From NCBI GenBank assembly GCA_026874595.1, contig CM049309.1, forward strand, positions 95,130,723 through 95,194,722: DNA of 64,000 nucleotides, written 5' to 3'. The notes beneath the pieces were generated by a model. It made no database searches. It was not told the DNA's origin and saw only the letters and a list, made by a program, of their open reading frames with translations. This stretch comes from Sipunculus nudus (Eukaryota; Annelida; Sipuncula; Golfingiida; Sipunculidae). Below are positions 22,680 to 33,000 of this stretch, piece by piece (the first letter of the stretch is position 1; every line of letters starts with the position of its first letter). A program made the translations under genes and the position numbers.

Positions 22680-23900
22680 GTATCCTTCATGTGCTGTAAC
22701 TAGATCTTTGGCCAAGAAAAACACACATGAGGATAATGGTCCAGATAATAACACTCTTGGAGTCACTAGTGACTCGTCTAACGACTCGCCCGTACAGGAT
22801 GCAGCATTTTCAAGGTCAGAACGTATCGCAGAACAGCATAAGGACCCTAATATTTCATGTTTGTTTCCCAGGGCAGTTTCTAAAGATGAACCGTCACAGA
22901 ACCCTGTTTGTTTCTATGTCAAAAATGGAGTGCTTATGCGTAAATGGCGACCACCTGATGTTTGCGCTGATGATGAGTGGGCCATCAAACAGCAAATAGT
23001 AATGCCCAAAAGTTATCGCAATGAAATTCTAAGCATGGCACATGAGGCTCCTTTGTCTGGCCATCTAGGTATAAATAAAACTTATCAGAAAGTAAGTACA
23101 CACTTCTATTGGCCTAACCTCAGGACAGATGTTGTACAATATTGTAAATCATGCCATACATGCCAGATGGTAGGCAAGCCCAATCAGAATCCTCCTTAGG
23201 CCCCACTTAGGCCTATTCCTGCTTTCGAGGAACCATTGAGTAGGTACATTGTTGATTGTGATGGACCACTGCCCAAAACAAAATCTTGACATGAATACTT
23301 GCTGACAATTATGTGCGCATCTACCAGGTTCCCTGAGGCAATACCATTGCGCAAAATTAATACCAAAAGTGTTGTCAAGGTTCTGACCAATTTTTTTACA
23401 ACTTTTGGATTACCAAAATCCGTCAAGTCTGACCAAGGGTCTAGTTTTATGTCAGGCTTATTCTAACAAGTTATGCTTGAGCTAGATATAAAACAGTACA
23501 ACTCTTCGCCATACCATCCTGAAAGTCAGGGCGCCCTCGAACGTTTTCACCTGACATTAAAAAAACATGATTAGGATCTATTGTTATGACACACAGAAAG
23601 ACTGGGATGAAGGAATCCACCCATTGCTGTTTGCTGTCAGATAATCATTTCAAGAGTCCTTGGGTTTCAGTCCCTTTGAACTAGTTTTTGGACATTCAGT
23701 TCGCGATCCATTAAAACTGCTTGAAGAAAAACTCTTGTGGGAAAATCCTGATTCTCTTAGTTTGTTGCAGTATCTCAGACTTTCGCACTAAACTACACAA
23801 TGCTTGTGAGATTGCAAAGTCTAATCTAAAATCTGCACAACAGTACCACTAAAACTCAGACGTTCTCAACAAACTGGATGCCAAACTGTCACACCTTACC
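22680..23900 (+). pseudogene. Integrase relic, upstream of reverse transcriptase
   Basis: The N-terminal HHCC domain is intact in an open frame to 23199: H (23041), H (23062), C (23143) and C (23152). The catalytic core follows with stops: first Asp in YIVDCDGP near 23253, second Asp in KSDQGS at 23431, and Glu in GALERF at 23539, exactly 35 residues after the second Asp. Stop codons and at least one frameshift show the copy is dead. It lies 5' of the reverse transcriptase, unlike standard Ty3/gypsy elements. Confidence 0.88.
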
Positions 23901-24775
23901 GCACAACAACAACAAGACCTCAAGAACCTGCTGTGGAATTATGAGCATTCGTTTAGTGACATTCCAACGCGAACTTACATATTGTGCCATGACGTCGATG
24001 TTTGTGAGGCAAGCGCAGTCAAGCAGCCTCCTTATAGACTGAATCCAGAGAAGCAAAAGAATCTACAGGATGAGATTCAATATTTGCTGGACAATGATTT
24101 TATTGAACCTAGTAACAGTAACTGGAGTTCACCATGTATTTTTGGGCCAAAACCTGATTGAAGTTACTGTATGTTCACAGATTATCGTAATTTTAACTCT
24201 GTCACCAAGACTGATACGTTCCCGATTCCGAGGATCGATGATTGTATTGATAGAGTCGGTAGCTCCAGATATGTTTGACTTGCTAAAAGGATTCTGGCAA
24301 GTTCCGCTGACAGAACGAGCGAAAGAAGTGTCCGCATTTGTGACGCCGCAAGGACTGTATAAGTATAAAGTTATGCCGTTTGGCATGAAGAACCCGCCAG
24401 CCACAATCCAGCGCCTCGTCCATATGGCTGTCAAGGACATTCAGGGCTGCGACGCATATATTGATGACCTTATCGTGTACAGCGACACCTGGCAGAAACA
24501 TCTGCAAATTCTTAGCGACCTCTTCGAAAGACTCAGTGTATCACGTCTGACCATCAACTCAGTAAAATCTGAGTTTTGTCATGCACAAGTAACAATTTTG
24601 GGTCATATTGTACGGCAGGGTCTAGTAAAACCTGTTGATGCTAAAATAAGTGCTATTTCTGCATTTCCTAGACCAGAAAACAAAAAGCAAGTAATGCGTT
24701 TTCTTGGTATGGTTGGATACTACAGAAAGTTTTGTCCAAATTTTTCTGCTGTAGCTGAACCTTTGACTTATTAAA
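23870..24775 (+). pseudogene. Reverse transcriptase relic
   Basis: N-terminal part in one frame (QQQQDLKNLLWNYEHSFSDI, PPYRLNPEKQKNLQDEI, NSNWSSPC) with a stop near 24160. After a frameshift it continues open as LLKGFWQVPLTERAKEVSAF, YKYKVMPFGM and YIDDLIVYSD (catalytic Asp pair 24463-24468), ending in FLGMVGYYRKFCPNFS. Typical gypsy RT palm and thumb. Confidence 0.9.
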
Positions 24776-25250
24776 GAAGAAACAAAAGTTTGTATGGAAT
24801 GTTCATTGTGAAAATGCATGTCAGAATTTGAAAGCAATTCTGCAAAGTTCACCAGTTTTGGTAGCTCCAGACTTTTCTGTACCTTTAAAGTTAGCTGTAG
24901 ATGCTAGTGATACTGCTGTTGGTGCTGTGTTGTTACAAGAAAGCAGTGATGGCATAGATCATACAATTTGTTATTTTTCAAGAAAGTTTAATGCAAACCA
25001 GAGAAACTACTCCACTGTTGAAAAAGAATGTTTGGCTTTGATTTTGGCATTGCAACATTTTGAAGTTTATGTTACTTCATCAGTCAAGCCTATCATTGTC
25101 TTCAGTGATCACAATCCCCTCACGTTCATGAACAAGTTGAAGTGTAAAAATCAAAGACTGTTGTGATGGAGTTTCTTTTTACAGGATTACAACCTTGAAA
25201 TCAGACACATTAATGGGAAAGACAATGTACTTGCTGATTGCTAATCGAGA
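24775..25250 (+). pseudogene. RNase H relic (end of pol)
   Basis: Open mainly at 24828-25166: LAVDASDTAVGAVLLQ (first Asp near 24900), EKECLALILALQHFEVY (Glu), and VFSDHNPLTF (Asp at 25107). The end INGKDNVLADC near 25210-25243 is the usual C-terminus of gypsy pol when no integrase follows. The 3' LTR starts ~120 bp later, which confirms that nothing else was encoded here. Confidence 0.88.
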
Positions 25251-25366
25251 TGTTTATGAAATGTTTTAAAGAGATGTTTATGTAATTTTGTAAAAAAAGA
25301 TGGTTTTTGAGATACTGAAAAGATTTAGTGATTGTGATCCCAAAAAGAAAGTTTTCCGAGAAATTT

Positions 25367-26256
25367 ATTGTGAACTCTTGACATGTCTCTTTTATTGTGC
25401 GCTGTTGACATTCTGATTCGTATTTGGCTCAAGCCCTGGGCGTTGCTTTGCTACAGCGTTCCATGTTCTAGCTGGCCGGTTGCGGCCCAAGTGTTAACAC
25501 AGCGGTCATGCTAGTCTGGGGCTTTCTCGCCTGGCCGAGCCGGGCCGGCGCACGTGTGAACCATGACTTGTAGAAACACAGCATTCTTATTCTAGATTTT
25601 TCCTGTAACGTGTGTAGTATTGAGTTCTTTGGATTGTTCGAGAAATGGAAAGTTCTCGGCTTGAGGAAAAGTTATAAATAAGGGGGCTGTGTTTTAGAGC
25701 CGGGAGAGAGGAAAGAAAAATTCCAGCGGACACAGAAAAGTGTGTGCAAGTTTGTAGACCTTTTCCGATAATTGCGGCAGTTATAGATTTTCTTCTTAAT
25801 TTGTGACGGATCTTATATAGTCTTCAGTTTGCTTTCGGGATTATAACAAGAACTTCACTTTTGGATTACCAAGGATTGATTTTGTGAATGAACTGGACTG
25901 TTATTCTCTGAGAAGATTTATGTGAACTATTCATCTGTGTTTTACGTTATAAAGGACTTGTTGTCGCTGTGACAGTAGTGGTATCCAGGTACTGTACACT
26001 TTATTTATATACTTGTATTGATTTGCTGTTGTATTGTTGTTATATTGGGAAATTGTATTGATAAAGTGTAATGTAATGTTAGAATTTTTTAAAGAGTAAA
26101 TTATAATTATTTGTTAATAAAAACCACTGACTACTTTATTCATTCCCCTAGACAATTCACGTTGCCTAGTGTTACAGAATCTGATGCTTTTTTATCTCCA
26201 TTACAGAATTTGTGTTCATCACGAATACATGATCTATTGATATAAGTTCCGTAACA
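25367..26256 (+). repeat. 3' LTR (~890 bp, left edge unclear)
   Basis: Homologous to 19600-20468 with scattered changes; ends CCGTAACA at 26256. TATA box tataaata at 25673-25680 with TTCGAGAA upstream (25637-25644). The expected TGTTAC start is not found: before tgtgaactcttgacatg the sequence diverges from the 5' LTR. A purine-rich aaaaagaaag (25342-25351) may be the polypurine tract. Confidence 0.8.
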
Positions 26257-26260
26257 ATAC

Positions 26261-29040
26261 ATTGTAAACCTGTGCCCTCATCGATATGTCAGTGCCGTCA
26301 GAAGGAAAACCTGTGCCCTCATCGATACGCCAGTGCCGCCAGACAGAAAACCTGTGTCCTCATCGGTATGTCAGTGCCGCCAGACAAAATACCTGTGCAC
26401 TCATCGATATGTCAGTGCCGCCAGACGGAAAACCTGTGTCCTCATCGATATGTCAGTGCCGTCAGACAGAAAACATGTGTCCTCATCGATATGTCAGTGC
26501 CGCCAGACAGAAAACCTGTGCCCTCATCGATATCTCAGTGCCATCAGCCAGAAAACCTGTGTCCTCATCGATATGTCAGTGCCGTCAGACAGAAAACCTG
26601 TGTCCTGGTCCATATGTCAGTGCCGTCAGGCAGAAAACCTGTGTCCTCATCGATATACATTGTACATGTCAGTGCCGCCAGACAGAAAACCTGTGTCCTC
26701 ATCGATATGTCAGTGCCGTCAGACAGAAAACTTGTGTCCTCATCGATATGTCAGTGCCGTCAGACAGAAAACCTGTGTCCTCATCGATATAAATTTCAGT
26801 GCCGTCAGACAGAAAACCTGTGGCCTCATCGATATGTCAGTGCCGTCGAACAGAAAACTGTGTCCTCATCGATATAAATGTCAGTGCCGTCAGACAGAAA
26901 ACCTGTGTCCTCGTCAATATGTCAGTGCCGTCAGACAGAAAACCTGTGCCCTCATAAATTTACATTGTACATGTCAGTGCAGTCAGAAAGAAAACCTATT
27001 TTCTCATCGATTTACATGTCAGTTCCGTTAGACAGAAAAACGGTGTCCTCATTGATATCTCAGTGCGGTCAGACAGAAATCCTGTGTCCTCATCGATATA
27101 CATGTCAGTGCTGTCAGACAGAAAACCTGTGCTCTCATCCATATGTCAGTGCCGTCAGGCAGAAAACCTGTGGCCTCATCGATATACATGTCATTGCCGT
27201 CAGACAGGAAACCTGTGTCCTCATCGATATACATGTCAGTGCCGTCAGACACAAAACCTGTGGCCTCATCGATATACATGTCAGTGCCGTCAGACAGAAA
27301 ACCTGTGCCCTCATAAATTTACATTGTACATGTCAGTGCAGTTAGAAAGAAAACCTATGTTCTCATCGATTTACATGTCAGTTCCGTTAGACAGAAAAAC
27401 GGTGTCCTCATTGATATCTCAGTGGGTCAGACAGAAATCCTGTGTCCTCATCGATATACATGTCAGTGCTGTCAGACAGAAAACCTGTGTCCTCATCGAT
27501 ATACATTGTACATGTCAGTGCCGCCAAACAGAAAACCTGTGTCCTCATCGATATGTCAGTGCCGTCAGACAGAAAACCTGTGTCCTCATCGATATGTCAG
27601 TGCCGTCAGACAGATAACCTGTGTCCTCATCGATATGTCAGTGCCGTCAGACAGATAACCTGTTTCCTCATCGATATGTCAGTGCCGTCAGGCAGAAAAC
27701 CTGTGGCCTCATCGATATGTCAGTGCCGTCAGACAGATAACCTGTGTCCTCATCGATATGTCAGTGCCGTCAGACAGAAAACCTGTGTCCTCATCGATAT
27801 GTCAGTGCCGTCAGACAGAAAACCTGTGTCCTCATCGATATGTCAGTGCCGTCAGACAGATAACCTGTGTCCTCATCGATATGTCAGTGCCGTCAGACAG
27901 ATAACCTGTGTCCTCATCGATATGTCAGTGCCGTCAGACAGATAACCTGTGTCCTCATCGATATGTCAGTGCCGTCAGACAGATAACCTGTGTCCTCATC
28001 GATATGTCAGTGCCGTCAGACAGATAACCTGTGTCCTCATCGATATGTCAGTGCCGTCAGACAGATAACCTGTGTCCTAATCGATATGTCAGTGCCGTCA
28101 GACAGATAACCTGTGTCCTCATCGATATGTCAGTGCCGTCAGACAGATAACCTGTGTCCTCATCGATATGTCAGTGCCGCCAGACAGAAAACATGTGTCC
28201 TCATCGATATGTCAGTGCCGCCAGACAGAAAACCTGTGCTCTCATCGATATGTCAGTGCCGCCAGACAGATAACCTGTGTCCTCATCGATATGTCAGTGC
28301 CGTCAGACAGATAACCTGTGTCCTCATCGATATGTCAGTGCCGTCAGACAGATAACCTGTGTCCTCATCGATATGTCAGTGCCGTCAGACAGATAACCTG
28401 TGTCCTCATCAATATGTCAGTGCCGTCAGACAGATAACCTGTGTCCTCATCGATATGTCAGTGCCGTCAGACAGATAACCTGTGTCCTCATCGATATGTC
28501 AGTGCCGCCAGACAGAAAACCTGTGTCCTCATCGATATGTCAGTGCCGTCAGACAGAAAACCTGTGCTCTCATCGATATGTCAGTGCCGCCAGACAGATA
28601 ACCTGGGTCCTCATCGATATGTCAGTGCCGTCAGACAGATAACCTGTGTCCTCATCGATATGTCAGTGCCGTCAGACAGATAACCTGTGTCCTCATCGAT
28701 ATGTCAGTGCCGTCAGACAGATAACCTGTGTCCTCATCGATATGTCAGTGCCGCCAGACAGATAACCTGTGTCCTCATCGATATGTCAGTGCCGTCAGAC
28801 AGAAAACCTGTGCTCTCATCGATATGTCAGTGCCGCCAGACAGATAACCTGGGTCCTCATCGATATGTCAGTGCCGTCAGACAGATAACCTGTGTCCTCA
28901 TCGATATGTCAGTGCCGTCAGACAGATAACCTGTGTCCTCATCGATATGTCAGTGCCGTCAGACAGATAACCTGTGTCCTCATCGATATGTCAGTGCCGC
29001 CAGACAGATAACCTGTGTCCTCATCGATATGTCAGTGCAT
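26261..29040 (+). repeat. 41 bp minisatellite derived from LINE coding sequence, right block
   Basis: About 68 more units of the same array split by the gypsy element. Units between about 27600 and 29030 are very uniform (cagacagataacctgtgtcc variant), so recent expansion or homogenisation was at this right end. Left units are more diverse. Blocks with the tacattgtaca insert and cggtgtcctcattgata motif repeat in order (about 26990-27060 and 27350-27420), showing duplication of multi-unit segments. Confidence 0.92.
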
Positions 29041-29449
29041 CAAACAGAAAGAAACTCTGAAGATCGAATGGCTGATAACTGACAAAGTACAAAGATCTGA
29101 AGAGTGGTATAAACAAGATGTAAGGAATAATAATATAAAAAAGTGACGGCAGTCACAAGGGCACTAGGTTTTATAAAGAAAGGCCTCGAGAAGTACACTG
29201 ATTCCTGGAGAAATTAACATTCTAGAACTACAGAAGTTCACCATCCCTAGAATAGCCCAGGTGCGTGCATGTAGGCCTACTGAGAAGAGCAGGCTAAATC
29301 ACGATTCAAAATCTCAACTTCAGGACCACAGAACCGTGGAATGGACCCGGCTTTTCAAGAAGAAACATTTACAAGAAAGAGTTAGTCAATAATAATAATA
29401 ATAATAATAATAACAATAATAATAATAACAACAATCTGGGAGGATTTGG
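29041..29449 (+). pseudogene. LINE ORF relic and 3' tail, part after the 41 bp array
   Basis: Continues the LINE interrupted at 18150. AVTRALGFIKKGLEKYTD at about 29149-29202 corresponds to the conserved ..GALGxIKKG.. block that follows LIDMSVPSDRN in this family. It ends in an (AAT)n-rich tail (about 29388-29433), then a short segment and tgtatggtgta (29450-29460), which matches 17790-17800. Confidence 0.65.
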
Positions 29450-29460
29450 TGTATGGTGTA

Positions 29461-30390
29461 AGAAGATATTGGACCCTGCATTGTGCTGTTTATGAGCAGG
29501 GGCCAGGTGTGGCGCAGGATCGTCCGAAATAACCTCAGCTACCCATGCTGCTGCCCCAGCACCCCTCGCCTGCAAAAGAAACCATTTGCCTTCAAACGTT
29601 CTGTCGCCCAATACTTCATCAACACCTTCTCCATGTCAATATCTGTTCAGATTATTATAAACCTACAACTCTTGATCTGAATCGCTCTTGCACATTGCCT
29701 GGTGATTTGCTTCCACATTGCTGGCCCCGACTGCATGCACAGTTCCTGCTACTAAAACCAATAGCTCCAAAACATTTGAAATAATTTATCTTGACAGTGT
29801 CAGGCTTAGGGTTAATATGATCCCCTGTAGCTCCGGAGTATGGCCCATTTATAGGCCACGAAAGAAAAGATATTTAGTCCTATATATCTAAATTCTGCGG
29901 TTCATTCTGAAGTAAGATGGGGTACTATACATGCTGGGCAGAAACCGACAATCTGATTTCAGGCCCCGGTAGAACGAGGATCTATACTTCTATACTTGCT
30001 TTCTACACAAAATTAAAAAAAATACATATAAAGAGTTATGACTGAATATTTATTGGCCATCTTACATTTATTTTTCTGCATACTTAGCCAAGTACAATGT
30101 TTGTTAAATTACCGGACCGAGCACTTCAAGAAGACACACAGGTGTTGCTGCAAATAGGCCGATATGATTCACGCTGTTCCAAATAATATGAGATTTAGAT
30201 ATTTTGTGAAGTCTGCGACACACAATACAACATGTGATTTTTATGACTTCATCTTTAGAAAGTTAATCTTAAACATTTGTTAATAATACCTAAGAAGGGC
30301 CTCTTAATGATAAATCTGTAAATGTGCGCGCGCAGGCCCTCGGCTGCAGAATAATAGACGCATGCATGCACCCAGGCCCGTGTTTAAACT
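29461..30390. other. Intergenic, no gene recognised
   Basis: No domain-bearing ORF. CpG content rises from about 30330 towards the promoter-like region. Confidence 0.45.
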
Positions 30391-30473
30391 GTTGCCATAG
30401 GAAACGATTTGTGAACACTGTCGTCGCGTTCTCGTACGCTCTAACATCCTAAAGAAGTCGGTTGGCGTGGCAG
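30391..30473 (+). promoter_or_regulatory. X-box-like site and putative non-coding first exon
   Basis: gttgccataggaaac (30391-30405) resembles the RFX-family X-box, an imperfect inverted repeat typical of cilium gene promoters. It lies in a CpG-rich patch that ends in ggcag|GTATGC, a good donor at 30474. The nearest strong acceptor downstream is at 30947. Pairing of the two is inference. Confidence 0.35.
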
Positions 30474-30990
30474 GTATGCTTTAAATTCTATTTGTCCTCA
30501 GTAACCTAATATCCTGATCTGTGTATCCTGAGTTGTGTGAGCTTTATAATTAATTAATAGTTGATTACTCCTCTGGTGTACAGAATAATTTAAAGATGTG
30601 GATTTAAACAGGGGGGCTGAAAAGGTAAAATAGATTCATAAAATATATTTTATCATCGATTAACACAAGATTTTGTCAGATATTATTTTGTTTTTAAACA
30701 AGAGGATTGTTTTTCACCTCAGCCTGCTGCTTTTCAGCTGATGTTTCACAGCATATAATGTTTTTCTAACTGTAAACCAATGTATATGTAAATTGTTTCT
30801 CATATATCAGCAAGTCCCCAAGGACTCAAAGCTCGCTCATGTGGCAATAATGGGATCATTCTATTTCATTCTGGAAACTTCTTAGAATTTAATAAATTCT
30901 TATGAAACTAAGGAATTTCAACATAAATTTCTTGTTTTTTTTAACAGTTTGAAATTTCCTTTGGCTAATATATGTTGAGATATAACAAAT

Positions 30991-31119
30991 ATGGACATGG
31001 ACAATTATGAAGAAACAGCTGGACTGACTCTCATTAAAGCTCACATGGATATTATATATCGCATAATGGATGAACATATTTACTTCTCTTGTGGTAACCA
31101 ACTTGTACCAAGAAATTAA
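30991..31119 (+). CDS. Possible short coding exon, 42 codons, unknown
   Basis: A strong acceptor (eight T's then aacag) ends at 30947. The exon would have a 43 nt leader, then ATG at 30991 giving MDMDNYEETAGLTL and an AHMDIIYRIMDEH helix-like stretch, with a stop at 31119. A possible donor at 31094 (TGTG|GTAACC) would make it a first coding exon rather than a 42 aa protein. I do not recognise the family. A short upstream ATG (about 30972) overlaps it. Evidence is only the splice signal, the start context and amphipathic composition. Confidence 0.3.
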   Translation: MDMDNYEETAGLTLIKAHMDIIYRIMDEHIYFSCGNQLVPRN

Positions 31120-31140
31120 CATATTGTGCACAATTATGTG

Positions 31141-32230
31141 AAAACGTAAGCTGGACCTGAAAACACTACACAAACAGAGGACTAGTCTTACTGGACTGTT
31201 TCAATGTAGGAGTAGACCTGAAAACACTACACAAACAGAGGACTCGTCTTACTGGACTGTTTCAATGTAAGAGTGGACCTGAAAACACTACACAAACAGA
31301 GGACTAGTCTTACTTGACTGTTTCAATGTAGGAGTGGACCTGGAAACCCTACACAAACAGAGGACTGGTCTTACTGGACTGTTTCAATGTAGAAGTGGAC
31401 CTGAAAACCCTACACAAACAGAGGACTAGTCTTACTGGACTGTTTCAATGTAGGAGTGGACCTGAAAACCCTACACAAACAGAGGACTAGTCTTACTGGA
31501 CTGTTTCAATGTAGGAGTGGACCTGAAAACCCTACACAAACAGAGGACTAGTCTTACTGGACTGTTTCAATGTAGGAGTGGACCTGAAAACACTCAACAA
31601 ACAGAGGACTATAGTCTTACTGGACTGTTTCAATATAGGAGTGGACCTGAAAACACTACACAAACAGAGGACTGGTCTTACTGGACTGTTTCAATGTAGG
31701 AGTGGACCTGAAAACACTACATAAACAGAGGACTAGTCTTACTGGACTGTTTTAATGTAGGAATGGACCTGAAAACACTACACAAACAGGGGACTAGTCT
31801 TACTGGACTGTTTCAATGTAGGAGTGGACCTGAAAACACTACACAAACAGAGGACTAGCATTACTGGACTGTTTCAATGTAGGAGTGGACCTGAAAACAC
31901 TACATAAACAGAGGACTAGTCTTACTGGAGTGTTTTAATGTAGGAGTGGACCTGAAAACACTACACAAACAGAGGACTAGTCTTACTGGACTGTTTCAGT
32001 GTAGGAGTGGACCTGAAAACACTACACAAACAGAGGACTAGCCTTACTGGACTGTTTCAATGTAGGAGTGGACCTGAAAACACTACATAAACAGAGGACT
32101 AGTCTTACTGGACTGTTTCAATGTAGGAGTGGACCTGAAAACACTACACAAACAGAGGACTAGTCTTACTGGACTGTTTCAGTGTAGGAGTGGACCTGAA
32201 AACACTACACAAACAGAGGACTAGTCTTAC
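31141..32230 (-). repeat. 61 bp minisatellite carrying a 5' and a 3' splice-like site per unit
   Basis: About 18 units. On the minus strand each unit reads ...gtgttttcag, then a ~26 nt segment (ccactcctacattgaaacag core) ending GTCCA|GTAAGACTAG. The rightmost end continues into a possible exon at 32231-32277 whose last ~25 nt are nearly the same, so the array looks like repeated copies of that exon end plus its donor. Each unit also contains a T-rich acceptor-like gtgtagtgttttcag. There is no coding frame through the array. Confidence 0.8.
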
Positions 32231-32277
32231 TGGACTGTTTTAATGTAGGTGTGGAATGTTCCAGGATAATACATCTG
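32231..32277 (-). CDS. Possible short exon (47 bp) at the edge of the 61 bp array
   Basis: Acceptor ctgtgtttgcag (AG at 32279-32278) and donor GTCCA|GTAAGA (plus tcttac at 32225-32230). One frame is open and protein-like: QMYYPGTFHTYIKTV, ending in phase 2. The rest of the gene was not identified. The exon is proposed because its end is the template of the array and both splice signals are good. Confidence 0.35.
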
Positions 32278-33000
32278 CTGCAAACACAGGTCTCTGTTTT
32301 TTTTTGTTTGTTTTTTTTTTGTTGCAAATGGCGTTGTATTTCCAAACATTGTGATCCCGCTTTAAAATTAACCCATTTGTTGAAGCCAATGTTTTTGTAC
32401 CTTACATGTATGTTTTGTTAAATATATATGAAGATGTCCAAAATGAGCCCGTGGACCACATCTGAGCATATAGATATTTCAAAGAAACGAGAAATATTAG
32501 TTTGTGGATTTATAGTGTTGGATGGACAAACTACATATACAGAACTTATAAATGAGTAGATGGGTTTGGTAGTACTCCTGTGTTTCCTTTAACTGGCTTA
32601 ACGATTAATGTCAGGTCATTAAAACAGGTGTCAACTATTTATATTAAATTTCAAACAGATGTGGCAAATTTTTACAGTATTGATTGAAACATGGAGATTT
32701 CAGAAAGCCCCCAGCTTGCACATTGTATTTGTTATTCTCTCTGATCCTGTGTCTAAATCTTGTATCGATAGACTTTGTGCCGCGCCCCTCTATCTTCAAA
32801 CCCTGGATACGCAACTTCAACTGATTTTCAGAACAATCCATCCAGCCTAATGTTTTTGCGAGTTTCACCCAAAATGAATCTATTAAGAGTCATAGTCATG
32901 GCACTCTAATAATGGAAATCACGATCCTATAAAAACCAGTGGCCTATTGGCCATGACGCTCAGTTGAATTCAAGGAACCTTGAACAATGGGGAACATGAC
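32278..33000. other. No supported gene
   Basis: Contains T-rich tracts (32296-32320) and dispersed-repeat fragments, including a gaccatgacgctcag-like start motif near 32950 shared with the 2.6 kb repeat. A 74-codon minus ORF at 32644-32868 is not recognised. Confidence 0.4.

Larger units (their letters stand above)
19566..26256 (+). mobile_element. Ty3/gypsy-type LTR retrotransposon, Gmr1-like domain order, defective
   Basis: A 6.7 kb element inserted in the 41 bp array, with a 4 bp target duplication atac (19562-19565 and 26257-26260) and LTR ends TGTTAC...GTAACA. Order read directly: 5' LTR, primer-binding site, gag with zinc knuckle, protease (DTG), integrase (HHCC and D,D35E), reverse transcriptase (YIDD), RNase H, 3' LTR. 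Integrase before reverse transcriptase is the copia-like order, but the proteins are gypsy-like; this combination defines the Gmr1 group described from deuterostomes. Many stops and frameshifts: gag stops after about 23 codons, breaks lie between protease and integrase, and integrase has several stops. It is not autonomous. It postdates at least part of the array's growth. Confidence 0.9.

Noticed and set aside
22429-24775. Ty1/copia classification of the LTR element from its integrase-first order
   Set aside because: RT (MPFGM..., YIDD...), RNase H, gag and HHCC sequences are gypsy-like; the order alone fits the Gmr1 group.
18027-29040. Families of 80-246 codon ORFs rich in Cys, Arg and Gln
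   Set aside because: A 41 bp unit rotates through three frames and has few stops. The same three peptides recur in every frame. They derive from a LINE motif, not a host gene.
18130-29040. CRISPR-like regular repeats
   Set aside because: There are no unique spacers; units are contiguous 41 bp copies in a eukaryotic, LINE-derived setting.
32644-32868. 74-codon minus ORF as a gene
   Set aside because: No recognisable domain and no convincing splice signals on the minus strand. It lies in dispersed-repeat-like sequence.
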